DNA from: Marinobacter sp. THAF197a
GTDB lineage: Bacteria > Pseudomonadota > Gammaproteobacteria > Pseudomonadales > Oleiphilaceae
DNA: 64,000 bases
NCBI RefSeq assembly: GCF_009363275.1
Contig: NZ_CP045324.1
Coordinates: forward strand, 4,200,019-4,264,018
Reading direction: 5' to 3'
Positions 17,401 through 24,732 of the stretch are shown here, one piece after another. The notes below the pieces were generated by a model. That model saw only the letters and a program-made list of their open reading frames with translations, was not told where the DNA came from and did not search any database. Numbering within the stretch: position 1 is the stretch's first letter; every line of letters starts with the position of its first letter. Made by a program: the position numbers and the translations under genes.

Positions 17401-17870
17401 CCATGCCTGGGCTTAACGGTTGGGAGATCCTTCAACAACTCAGAGATGCCCAACACCACATGCCAGTCATCATGATCTCCGCCGACGCCAACGAAGGCCA
17501 GCACTCACCGGGTTCGCCCCACCTGCATGATGGCTACATCATCAAGCCGGTTCGCCTGAATCTGCTGCTGGATACCATCGGCAAAGTGCTAAACATAGCA
17601 TGGCGCTTCAAACCCAGCCCGGACCCGCTCGCTGCACTTGAGCCTCCGGCGCAAGCTGAACTGACGTTACCAGGATTCGAGGAATGCCAGGCTCTGATGT
17701 CGCTGGCCCGAATCGGTCACCGCAAGGGGCTGCTTGAGGCTTTGAACGAGCTTAAACACAGCGGCAAAGCTGACAGCCACTTCACAACCGAAATGACAAA
17801 ACTCACCAACGAATTTCAGTTTGAGAAAATTCTTGCGTTACTTGAGGTACCCGAACATGAGTCTGCCTGA
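14487..17870 (+). CDS. NCS1-permease-like / histidine kinase / receiver hybrid sensor
   Basis: 1127-residue inner-membrane protein starting at ATG 14487 (MAARQNIFRV); a further in-frame ATG lies 42 bp upstream. Residues about 20-480 form a polytopic NCS1 (cytosine/purine/hydantoin-type) transporter module. A Cys-rich patch follows (about 500-540, CSICEHGF, CPAY, CSLCCSLDARCDDVC), plausibly metal-binding. Two more hydrophobic segments lie at about 570-625. Then come HisKA with ISHELRSPLNAILGY (His near 682), an HATPase with ILINLLSNAIKYT, DTGEGI and GTGLGL, and a receiver whose phospho-Asp is in LILLDVSMPG (near 970). It resembles transporter-kinase fusions such as CbrA but with a different transporter family. 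It probably senses amide or urea, directly or by transport (inference). It overlaps its response regulator by 14 bp. Confidence 0.9.
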   Translation: MAARQNIFRVRRRYNQWVANQTLEDYALRFTAKSARRWSAARVSHTALGAISFLAMEAIGGAITLHYGFDNAVAAILAVSLVIFLTAIPISYYAARYGVDIDLLTRGAGFGYIGSTITSLIYASFTFIFFAIEAAIMAMALEMLFGIPLVLGYLICSVVIIPLVTHGITTISRFQVWTQPAFIVLQLLPFVFIIYADASSVSDWTQFGGVGVSEGQGFNVLMFGAAAAVVFSLIAQIGEQVDYLRFIPEPQTPKDKRRWWIAVMAGGPGWIVIGMIKILAGSFLAVLALNQGIPASEAADPTHMYLVAFSYVTHSPEISLAFAGIFVILCQIKINVTNAYAGSIAWSNFFSRLTHSHPGRVVWLVFNVAIALLVMELGVYRALEETLGFYGIVAIAWVGALVADLVINKPLGLSPAHIEFKRAHLYDINPVGVGAMITASLVGVVCHSGAIGLYAQALSHFIALAVALVMAPVIAWRTGGRFYTARPFTPIATDHQLVQCSICEHGFEPEDVTHCPAYAGTICSLCCSLDARCDDVCKPGGGYKEQLQLFLGKFVPDYLLVRLRSRLGHFLSLLLLINGLSGLLLSLIYFKTPVATSAEGILLSVTLWKVFFILVIVTGVICWLFVLAHESRVVAEEESRRQTRLLTEEIVAHERTDQALQQAKEQADAANLAKSRYLTGISHELRSPLNAILGYAQLMANDDDIPAHRKEALGVIHRNGEHLADLIEGLLDISKIEAGRLDLHRDQVRIEVLMEQLVTMFRLQAEEKGLAFEYHCPLPLPERVTADEKRLRQILINLLSNAIKYTDHGRVCLTLRYRSQVAEFTVQDTGEGIAEADIERIFRPFERVRSAGQSRIGTGLGLTITRLLTEIMGGDISVTSTPGKGSTFKVSLMLSSLHEVTPRSITAPARRIYGYHGTRRKVLIVDDDLSHRQVIRAMLSPLGFEVGDMGNSLLVSQQVSSDRPDLILLDVSMPGLNGWEILQQLRDAQHHMPVIMISADANEGQHSPGSPHLHDGYIIKPVRLNLLLDTIGKVLNIAWRFKPSPDPLAALEPPAQAELTLPGFEECQALMSLARIGHRKGLLEALNELKHSGKADSHFTTEMTKLTNEFQFEKILALLEVPEHESA

Positions 17871-18762
17871 ACAGAAAAAAACCGTGGTCATGGTCGTGGA
17901 TGATGCTGTCGATTCGATCCGGATGATCAGTGACGCCCTGGAGGAAGCAGGCATGACGGTTCTTGTAGCGTTGGAAGGTGGGCAGGCACTTACTATCAGT
18001 CAGAACATCGTGCCAGACATCGTTCTTATGGACGCCCTGATGCCCCACATGGACGGCTTTGAGACCTGTCGCAGGCTGAAGGAAAATCCGGCGTTCGCCG
18101 ACATTCCGATCGTGTTCATGACCGGTCTCAGCGATACCGAACACGTAGTGATGGGGCTTGGTTCCGGCGGAGTCGACTACATTACCAAACCCATCAATAC
18201 CACCGAATTGCTGGCCCGGATGCAAGTGCATCTGGCAAATGCACGAATGACACGAAGTGCCCGCTCAGCACTGGACCGGGCCGGCCAGAATCTGTTCTCC
18301 GTCAATGCAAGCGGTGAATTGCTCTGGGGAACGCCCCAGGTTTACCGAATACTGCCGGGTAACGAAGACCCGGAACAGGAGTCCCTGCGAAAACAGATTG
18401 AAGTCTGGCTTACTCGCCAACCGGAACCGGGGCATGCCCTCCCCATCCGGCTTGCAGATACCCCGCGTTCCATCGAGTTCCTGGCGCCGATTGATGAGAG
18501 AGAATACCTGTTGAGGATTAAAACACCTCAGAACCCGCACAGTTCGGCGACTGCACTACGAGAGGCCTTTGAACTCACACTCAGAGAATCCGATGTGCTG
18601 TTGTGGATTGCCAACGGCAAAACCAATCGGGAAATCGGTCAGATTCTGGACATGAGCCCACGCACGGTGAACAAACACCTGGAACAGGTTTTTCGGAAAA
18701 TGGGCGTGGAAAACCGGACGGCCGCAGCTGCAAACGCGATACGGGTGCTGGCCATCAGCTAG
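17857..18762 (+). CDS. LuxR/NarL-type two-component response regulator
   Basis: 301-residue DNA-binding response regulator. The start ATG 17857 overlaps the last 14 bp of the sensor gene and has a GAGGT site, so translation is coupled. The receiver has the acidic pocket VVDDA, phospho-Asp near residue 59 in IVLMDALMP, and a conserved Lys in ITKPINT. A spacer of about 100 residues precedes the C-terminal LuxR helix-turn-helix (about 236-295) with LTLRESDVLLWIANGKTN and ILDMSPRTVNKHLEQVFRKM. It is the natural candidate for binding the shared palindromes upstream of urtA and fmdA (inference). Confidence 0.92.
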   Translation: MSLPEQKKTVVMVVDDAVDSIRMISDALEEAGMTVLVALEGGQALTISQNIVPDIVLMDALMPHMDGFETCRRLKENPAFADIPIVFMTGLSDTEHVVMGLGSGGVDYITKPINTTELLARMQVHLANARMTRSARSALDRAGQNLFSVNASGELLWGTPQVYRILPGNEDPEQESLRKQIEVWLTRQPEPGHALPIRLADTPRSIEFLAPIDEREYLLRIKTPQNPHSSATALREAFELTLRESDVLLWIANGKTNREIGQILDMSPRTVNKHLEQVFRKMGVENRTAAAANAIRVLAIS

Positions 18763-18779
18763 TGTCCCGTCTTAATCAC

Positions 18780-19616
18780 TCAACGATACTCGTCAGGAAA
18801 CCCCGGCAATACAAAGGTTTTCTCGAACCGGCGCACCGGCGGTACTTCACCACGCTCAGCCAACCGCAGATAGGCATCATCAAACGCCTCTCGAAGAATG
18901 GCGGCCCGGGAGCTGGCCAGCGAGAACATCCAGGCGCTGTTGCGGCTTCGTACTTCCGATTCCCGGATAATGGCATCTGAGGGGTGGGTCAGGATTTCTC
19001 GCACCGGTTGGCGGTAATCGAGCAGGTAATCACCTCGCTTTCGTTTCAGCATGTCCACCGCCGAACGATGGTTAGGCGCCTCGGTGATGCGAATGTCTGG
19101 CTGGTCTTCTAACCAGTACCTAAGGCCTCCATAGGTGTAGCCACCGATCAATATCACCATGCTGCCATGCAACTGGTCCATGTGTTCAAGCGGTTCTGTG
19201 TCTTGGCGATACCAGGCACTCAACTCCACGGGAATCGGGCTGATCCAGCTTTCCAGAACCGCCTCTTTCAGTACAGGCGTGGCAGATAATCCCAACCAGA
19301 GGTCAACGGTGCCGTCTTTCAGGTAGAGGTAGGTACGTGCCACAGGCAGATAGATGAATTCCAGCTCGTAGCCGGCCTCAGCGGCAACCTTCCTGGTAAT
19401 CTCCACAAACTCACCCGCTGGTTCACCCTCAGCTGTGCGGTAGGTGATGGGCGGAAACTCCACATAGGCAACTCGCACGGCCTTCATGCTATATGGATTC
19501 TGGTCGTCAGCATGAACCAGAGCGGTATAGAAAAGTCCGACCAGAACAACAAAAAGCCCCGTCAGCGCCCAGGCGCCACGAGGCAGATCAGTGGAGTAAC
19601 GTTGGCAACTGCGCAT
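18780..19616 (-). CDS. Periplasmic solute-binding-protein-like (SBP_bac_3 family)
   Basis: 278-residue exported protein with a hydrophobic segment around residues 16-33 ending VHADD. The mature N-terminus VRVAYVEFPPITYRTAEGEP, followed by GEFVEITRKVAAEAGYELEF, is the type II amino-acid/polar-solute binding fold. The stand-alone gene has no adjacent permease. It converges on the response regulator, ending 17 bp from it. Such orphan proteins sometimes act as sensors; the ligand is not predictable. Confidence 0.75.
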   Translation of the reverse strand: MRSCQRYSTDLPRGAWALTGLFVVLVGLFYTALVHADDQNPYSMKAVRVAYVEFPPITYRTAEGEPAGEFVEITRKVAAEAGYELEFIYLPVARTYLYLKDGTVDLWLGLSATPVLKEAVLESWISPIPVELSAWYRQDTEPLEHMDQLHGSMVILIGGYTYGGLRYWLEDQPDIRITEAPNHRSAVDMLKRKRGDYLLDYRQPVREILTHPSDAIIRESEVRSRNSAWMFSLASSRAAILREAFDDAYLRLAERGEVPPVRRFEKTFVLPGFPDEYR

Positions 19617-19699
19617 GTATACCGCTTATCGTTATCTGTTTCCCTAGAGAGTAACAGATAGGCGAAACACTGTGGGGCCAAACGTTAAAAAACGTGTAC

Positions 19700-21205
19700 T
19701 CAGAATGAATGGGTCACCATGTACAGACCCACTCCCCCCATCACGATGGTGTACGGAAACGCCATGATCACCATTTTGCCGTACGACAGCCGCACCAATG
19801 GCGCGATGGCGGAAGTCAGCAGAAACAGAAACGCCGCCTGGCCATTAGGAGTTGCCACGCTGGGCAGGTTAGTGCCGGTGTTGATGGACACCGCCAGGGT
19901 CTGGAAGTGCTCATAGCTGATGGCGCCGGCATCCAGCGCCTGCTTGACCTCGCTGATGTACACCGTCGCCACGAACACGTTATCACTGATCATCGACAAC
20001 AGGCCGTTGGCAATAAAGAACATGCCCGGCTGCTGGTGCTCCGGCAGGCTGAGTACGTAATCGATGATCGGTTTGAACAGATGCTGCTCATGAATCACCG
20101 CCACCACGGCGAAGAACACTACCAGCAGAGAAGTGAACGGCAGGGATTCCTGGAAGGCTTTGCCAATCTGGTGCTCGTCTGTGACGCCGGTAAACGAGGT
20201 AATCAGGATGATCACCAACAGACCAATCAGGCCCACTTCCGCAATGTGAAACGCCAGACCGATCACCAGAATGGCGGCAGCGATGGCCTGAATCCACAGG
20301 GATGCCTGGTCGGCTTTGGTGCGGCGGGCCCGCTCGTTCTTTGCGAACTCTTCCAGCACCTGGCGAACCGGCTTGGGCAGTCGGCCGCCGTAGCCGAACC
20401 AGCGCAGCTTCTCCAACGCCCAACAAGTTGCCAAACCGGCAAAAAACACCGGTACGCTGACTGGCGCCATGTGTAGAAAGAAGCCAACGAAATCCCACCC
20501 GACTACCTTGGCAATCAGCAAATTCTGGGGCTCACCTACCATGGTGGCAACACCACCCAGTGCGGTACCTATGGCCCCATGCATCAACAGGCTACGCAGA
20601 AACGCCCGGAAGTTTTCCAGGTCTTCCCGGTGCAGCTCGATCACTTCTTCATCGCTGCCAGCGTTGTGATCTCTTTGCTGGTAGCCTTTGCCAGAAGCCA
20701 CTTTGTGGTAAACCGAGAAAAAGCCCACCGCCACGCTGATGATGACGGCGGTCACCGTCAAAGCATCCAGAAACGCAGAGAGCAAGGCGGCGGCACTGCA
20801 GAACAATAACGACAACGCCGACTTGGAGCGAACCCCCACCAAAATCTGGGTAAAAGTCACCAGCAGCAGGTCTTTCATGAAGTAGATGCCCGCCACCATG
20901 AACATCAGCAGCAGAATCACCGGGAAGTTCACCAGAACCTCGTGATACACGGCGTCTGCCGTGGTCAGCCCGATCAGCAACGCCTCCACCGCCAGCAAAC
21001 CACCCGGCAACAGTGGATAACACTTCAGCGCCATGGCCAGGGTGAAGATGAACTCACCAATCAGCAACCAGCCTGTCACACCCGGCCCAAACACGTACAT
21101 CACGATGGGATTGGCAATCAGAAACAGCAGAATTACCTGTTTGTACCAGACAGGCGCTTTGCCAAGAAAATTATGGGTAAAGCCAGACAAGACGGTGTTG
21201 GGCAT
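19700..21205 (-). CDS. nhaB: Na+/H+ antiporter NhaB
   Basis: 501-residue polytopic inner-membrane antiporter that exports Na+ in exchange for protons, important for salt and pH tolerance. Diagnostic stretches include LSGFTHNFLGKAPVWYKQ at the N-terminus, FLDALTVTAVIISV, GALGGVATMVGEPQNLLIAK-type sequence in the middle and SINTGTNLPSVATPNGQAAF near the C-terminus. Length equals the Vibrio and E. coli proteins. It is a single-gene unit and suits a marine or saline lifestyle. In its 455-bp upstream gap (21206-21660), the left half shows only a GGGGT/ACCCC hairpin near 21332; the right half belongs to the sigma-54 operon. Confidence 0.96.
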   Translation of the reverse strand: MPNTVLSGFTHNFLGKAPVWYKQVILLFLIANPIVMYVFGPGVTGWLLIGEFIFTLAMALKCYPLLPGGLLAVEALLIGLTTADAVYHEVLVNFPVILLLMFMVAGIYFMKDLLLVTFTQILVGVRSKSALSLLFCSAAALLSAFLDALTVTAVIISVAVGFFSVYHKVASGKGYQQRDHNAGSDEEVIELHREDLENFRAFLRSLLMHGAIGTALGGVATMVGEPQNLLIAKVVGWDFVGFFLHMAPVSVPVFFAGLATCWALEKLRWFGYGGRLPKPVRQVLEEFAKNERARRTKADQASLWIQAIAAAILVIGLAFHIAEVGLIGLLVIILITSFTGVTDEHQIGKAFQESLPFTSLLVVFFAVVAVIHEQHLFKPIIDYVLSLPEHQQPGMFFIANGLLSMISDNVFVATVYISEVKQALDAGAISYEHFQTLAVSINTGTNLPSVATPNGQAAFLFLLTSAIAPLVRLSYGKMVIMAFPYTIVMGGVGLYMVTHSF

Positions 21206-21517
21206 TGCTCAATTCTTCTGAGGGGTGGACGCCACGAAAGTATGCGGCAGGGGGCCCGCAATCTTCCTTGATATTTGTGCACCGGGTAATGGCCAGAAGG
21301 TAGCAATCAGGTCAGTCATTAGGCGTATATGGGGGTACGCGCACCCCGGGACAGGGGCGAGAGTATAGAGTAAACCACCGGTTTTTTACACAAGACCCGA
21401 TCAGAAAAAGACCTAAATGCCAGGCGATCCGAGACTCATCACTGATGCCATAACGGCCCAAGCCACGTTCTCCACCATCCGTCTAGCTGAGCAAAGCTCA
21501 GCAATGGCGAATAATCC

Positions 21518-21540
21518 TTGCCATTGTCCGACATTGGCAA
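21518..21540. promoter_or_regulatory. Enhancer (upstream activating) site A for the sigma-54 ABC operon
   Basis: TTGCCATTGTC-C-GACATTGGCAA is a palindrome with 11-bp arms and one mismatched pair, centred about 100 bp before the predicted start of the -24/-12 promoter at 21607. The core TTGTC-N-GACA resembles the site at 26393-26415. A further TGACAAT half-site lies at about 21554-21560. It is the likely binding site of the enhancer-binding protein encoded at 24733-26406. Confidence 0.7.
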
Positions 21541-21606
21541 CAACAAGCAACTGGTGACAATCTCCGTAAAAATAACAAACCATTGATTTTATTAACTTAA
21601 TTTTGG

Positions 21607-21622
21607 TGGCACACATACTGCT
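21607..21622 (+). promoter_or_regulatory. Sigma-54 promoter P1
   Basis: TGGCACACATACTGCT fits the -24/-12 consensus TGGCACG-N4-TTGCW, with invariant GG (21608-21609) and GC (21620-21621) separated by exactly 10 bp. The predicted transcript starts near 21632, about 29 nt before the ATG of the ABC ATPase gene. The promoter at 26517 is nearly identical. Confidence 0.85.
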
Positions 21623-21660
21623 TAGGTTCAGGTCATATTCCTTTGAATCGGAGCAAAGAC

Positions 21661-22473
21661 ATGGGCGCATCACTGTCGATCGACTACGTCACCCACAGGT
21701 TTTCATCCTCAGCCGAACCTACCTTGAAAGACATCGACGCCCGGATTGAGCCGGGTCAGATGACGGCCCTTATCGGCCGCAGCGGTTGCGGCAAGTCCAC
21801 GCTGCTGCACATGCTGGCCGGGCTGCTGATTCCGTCGGAAGGCTGCGTGCGGGTCAACGGTCACCAGATATCCTCGCCCAGTGCCAAGTGGAACATGATG
21901 TTCCAGAAAGCCTCTTTGTACCCCTGGATGACCGTTCAGGAAAACGCCGCTCTGGGCCTGTTGTTCGCAGGCCACTCCAAGCGCGAAGCGACCAGGCAGG
22001 TTGATGAATTGCTCGACATGGTGGGCCTGCACGACAAGAAAAAGGAAAACGTTCAGAGCCTTTCTGGCGGTCAGCAACAACGGGTTGCACTGGCAAGATC
22101 TTTGGCCACCAACCCCGAGGTGCTGCTTCTGGATGAGCCGTTCTCTGCACTGGACGCGTTCACCCGCTCTGCCCTTCAGGAGGAGGTGCCCGCCATTTGC
22201 CGCGAGCGCGGCATCACTATGGTGATCGTTACCCACGATATTGATGAAGCCATCACCATGGCGAACCGGGTGCTCGTGATGTCTCAAAACCCGGGGCGAA
22301 TCGTCAGTGAACTTCCGGTCAAGCTGCCCTGGCCTCGCCGGCACATGGATGTCGGGTTTCAGACCTTGCGCGACGAACTGATGCAGCAATTCAAAGGCAC
22401 CGACACCGGCTTGTCCGGACGGGATGCCCAGTCCAGCCAGCCCGCCGACTCGAAAGCCGAAAGCGCCGCCTGA
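21661..22473 (+). CDS. ABC transporter ATP-binding protein (NrtD/SsuB/TauB type)
   Basis: 270-residue ATPase starting at ATG 21661 (MGASLSIDYV) with a GGAG site. It has Walker A GRSGCGKST, Q-loop MFQKASLYPW, signature LSGGQQQR, Walker B VLLLDEPFSALD and the switch-loop VTHDIDEAI. This family energises uptake of nitrate, taurine, sulfonates, bicarbonate and related small solutes. The gene is the first of a three-gene importer operon under a sigma-54 promoter. The substrate is unknown. Confidence 0.9.
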   Translation: MGASLSIDYVTHRFSSSAEPTLKDIDARIEPGQMTALIGRSGCGKSTLLHMLAGLLIPSEGCVRVNGHQISSPSAKWNMMFQKASLYPWMTVQENAALGLLFAGHSKREATRQVDELLDMVGLHDKKKENVQSLSGGQQQRVALARSLATNPEVLLLDEPFSALDAFTRSALQEEVPAICRERGITMVIVTHDIDEAITMANRVLVMSQNPGRIVSELPVKLPWPRRHMDVGFQTLRDELMQQFKGTDTGLSGRDAQSSQPADSKAESAA

Positions 22474-22502
22474 ACACGCCCAATCCTAATGAGGAAGATA
22501 CG

Positions 22503-23765
22503 ATGAAAAAGCCGACAAGCAAAACGCCCACCACCATGCAATCCGACCAGGAATACCTCCAGGAACACGAAATGAGCCGGCGGGATTTCATGCTCGACAG
22601 CCTGGCCCTTGGCGGCCTGGCCGCTGCGTTCGGGATGTCCGCCAGCACTGCGGCCTGGGGCAGTATCCAACACCCGGCCGATGAAGTCGTCCGTATCGGT
22701 TACCTGCCCATCACCGATGCCACTGTTCTGCTGGTGGCCCACGCCAAAGGCTTTTTCGAGGAGGAAGGTCTGAAGACCGAGCCACCCACACTGATCCGTG
22801 GCTGGTCACCGCTTGTGGAGGGGTTTGCCGCAGGCCGATTCAATCTGGTGCACTTCCTTAAGCCGATTCCGATCTGGATGCGCTACAACAACAACTTCCC
22901 GGTGAAGATCATGTCGTGGGCGCACCTGAACGGCTCAGGCCTGGTGGTTGGTCGCCATACCGATGCCAAAAGCTTTGCGGATCTTGGCGGCAAACAGGTT
23001 GCGGTGCCCTACTGGTACTCCATGCACAACATTGTGCTGCAGATGGGCTTGCGCCACGCCGGGCTGACACCGGTCATCAAGTCGCAAAGCGAGACCCTGG
23101 CGCCCAACGAGGTGAACCTGCAGATCATGCCGCCGCCGGATATGCCCCCGGCGTTGGCGGCCCGGAAGATCGACGCCTTTATTGTCGCGGAACCCTTTAA
23201 TGCGGTGGGCGAAATGCTGGCCGGCGGCAAGATGCTACGTTTCACCGGGGATATCTGGCGCAATCACCCATGCTGCGTGGTCTGTATGAACGAGAACCAG
23301 GTCAACGCCAACCCGGTGTGGACCCAGAAGGTGATGAACGCGATTGTTAAAGCCCAGATCTATTCCCAGCAGAACAAGAAAGAAGTCGCTCACCTGTTGT
23401 CGCGCGATGGTAAGGGCTATCTGCCCATGGCGGCCAATGTGGTTGAACAGGCGATGACACTCTATGACCAGGAAAGCTACGCCGATCCCAACGCGATTCA
23501 GAACGCCGCTTGGGGCAGCGGACGCATCGACTTCCAGCCGTGGCCGTTCCCTTCCGCCACCCGGCTTATCGTTAACGAGCTGAAGCAAACCCTGGTCGGT
23601 GGCGATACCACCTTCCTGCAGGACCTGGACCCGGACTTCGTGGTGGATGATCTGGTGGACTACCGCTTTGTCAAAGCCGCCATGGATAAACACCCCGGCT
23701 GGAAAGACGCCCCGGGCTTTGATGCAGACAACCCGTTTGATCGGGAAGAGGTGGTCAAACTATGA
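22503..23765 (+). CDS. NrtA/SsuA-like ABC transporter substrate-binding protein with Tat signal
   Basis: 420-residue periplasmic binding protein. The N-terminus has a twin-arginine motif SRRDFM (residues 24-29) before a hydrophobic segment ending AWG, predicting folded export by Tat. The mature part begins VVRIGYLPITDATVLLVAHA, typical of the NMT1/NrtA-like fold, with AKGFFEEEGL and the hinge IDAFIVAEPFNAVGEM. An unusual WRNHPCCVVC cysteine cluster lies near residue 260. The start ATG has GAGGAAG. The ligand cannot be read from sequence: nitrate-, sulfonate-, cyanate- and pyrimidine-precursor-binding relatives share this fold. The downstream flavoprotein operon suggests a compound that must be oxidised to be used. 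Confidence 0.85.
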   Translation: MKKPTSKTPTTMQSDQEYLQEHEMSRRDFMLDSLALGGLAAAFGMSASTAAWGSIQHPADEVVRIGYLPITDATVLLVAHAKGFFEEEGLKTEPPTLIRGWSPLVEGFAAGRFNLVHFLKPIPIWMRYNNNFPVKIMSWAHLNGSGLVVGRHTDAKSFADLGGKQVAVPYWYSMHNIVLQMGLRHAGLTPVIKSQSETLAPNEVNLQIMPPPDMPPALAARKIDAFIVAEPFNAVGEMLAGGKMLRFTGDIWRNHPCCVVCMNENQVNANPVWTQKVMNAIVKAQIYSQQNKKEVAHLLSRDGKGYLPMAANVVEQAMTLYDQESYADPNAIQNAAWGSGRIDFQPWPFPSATRLIVNELKQTLVGGDTTFLQDLDPDFVVDDLVDYRFVKAAMDKHPGWKDAPGFDADNPFDREEVVKL

Positions 23766-24592
23766 GTACCAAAACCTCCGCTGCCCTGAACGCCCCGTCA
23801 TCCGGCTTCAATCGGCTCAGTCCGCTGCTGAGCATGCTCGGCGGCCTGCGCTACCCGGCCATCGGTATCACCAGTCTGCTGGCGGCCTGGTGGTTCGGCG
23901 GCTACCTGGTGGCCAATGACCCAGACATGTGGGCCTTCGCCAATTTTGCCCCGGCGCCCACCTTCCAGGCGTTGTATGGTCTGGTGGCCAGTGGCTCCAT
24001 CTGGCCCACTATCCTGTCCAGCCTGTACCGGATTCTCTATGGCTTGTTCTGGGGGATTGTTATCGGGGTGCCGGTCGGCGTGCTGATCGGCTACGTGGGC
24101 AACGCCATGAAGATTGCCAATGTGCCGTTTCAGTTCCTGCGAATGATCAGCCCCCTGGCCTGGATGCCGATCGCGGTTCTGGCCTTCCCTACCTGGGATT
24201 CGGCCATTATCTTCCTGATCGTGATGGCGGCGGTCTGGCCGATCATCTTCTCGACCGCCCATGGCGTGCGCCGGATCGATCCCAACTGGTTTAAAGTCGC
24301 CCGCAACCTCGGCGCCTCGGAACTGCACATGCTGCGACGCATCATCATGCCTGCGATCATGAGTGATGTGCTCGCCGGCATCCGGCTGGCCGTTGGCGTG
24401 GCCTGGGTGGTACTGGTACCGGCGGAGTATCTGGGCGTCACCAGTGGCCTGGGTTACGCCATCAACGATGCCCGGGATACCCTCTCCTACGATACGCTGG
24501 CCGCTATCGTGGTAGTCATTGGCCTGATCGGCTACGGGTTGGACTCCATCTGTAGCCTGCTGATAAAACGCTTTAACTGGCACGTAGAATAA
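23762..24592 (+). CDS. ABC transporter permease (SsuC/NrtB/TauC type)
   Basis: 276-residue inner-membrane permease with about six helices. The EAA loop near residue 180 (VARNLGASELHMLRRIIMPA) is the ATPase contact site. The C-terminus includes GLGYAINDARDTLSYDTLAAIVVVIG-like sequence typical of the family. ATG overlaps the upstream stop by 4 bp (ATGA), so the three importer genes are translationally coupled. A hairpin terminator follows. Confidence 0.9.
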   Translation: MSTKTSAALNAPSSGFNRLSPLLSMLGGLRYPAIGITSLLAAWWFGGYLVANDPDMWAFANFAPAPTFQALYGLVASGSIWPTILSSLYRILYGLFWGIVIGVPVGVLIGYVGNAMKIANVPFQFLRMISPLAWMPIAVLAFPTWDSAIIFLIVMAAVWPIIFSTAHGVRRIDPNWFKVARNLGASELHMLRRIIMPAIMSDVLAGIRLAVGVAWVVLVPAEYLGVTSGLGYAINDARDTLSYDTLAAIVVVIGLIGYGLDSICSLLIKRFNWHVE

Positions 24593-24606
24593 CGGTTGAG
24601 TCGCCC

Positions 24607-24640
24607 GGAACAAGGCCGTCCTCAGGGGCGGCCTTGTTCT
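24607..24640 (+). terminator. Hairpin terminator after the importer operon
   Basis: GGAACAAGGCCG and CGGCCTTGTTCT pair over about 12 bp (arms 24607-24618 and 24629-24640, with one G-T) around a 10-nt loop. The downstream tail (GTTATG) is only weakly T-rich, so termination may be partial and allow read-through into the regulator. Confidence 0.55.
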
Positions 24641-24651
24641 GTTATGAAAGC

Positions 24652-24713
24652 GACAATGTCAGTCCAACGGACAATCAGGCACAGAGATTGCTGTATCAAT
24701 CTCTGACAATGTC
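24652..24713. promoter_or_regulatory. GACAATGTC half-sites before the enhancer-binding-protein gene
   Basis: GACAATGTC occurs at 24652-24660 and 24705-24713, with a GACAATC variant near 24670. These equal the left arm of the perfect palindrome at 26393-26415. Their position just upstream of the preferred start codon suggests autoregulation by the encoded protein (inference). No -24/-12 promoter is visible here. Confidence 0.5.
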
Positions 24714-24732
24714 CTGGAATGGCATACTGCTC

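Noticed and set aside
21332..21347. GGGGT/ACCCC hairpin in the nhaB upstream region as a terminator or sRNA
   Set aside because: The stem is only 5 bp with no T-tract on either strand; it is probably incidental.
21413..21673. 86-codon minus-strand open frame upstream of the importer operon
   Set aside because: It spans the enhancer and sigma-54 promoter, has cysteine-rich unstructured composition and no convincing ribosome site.
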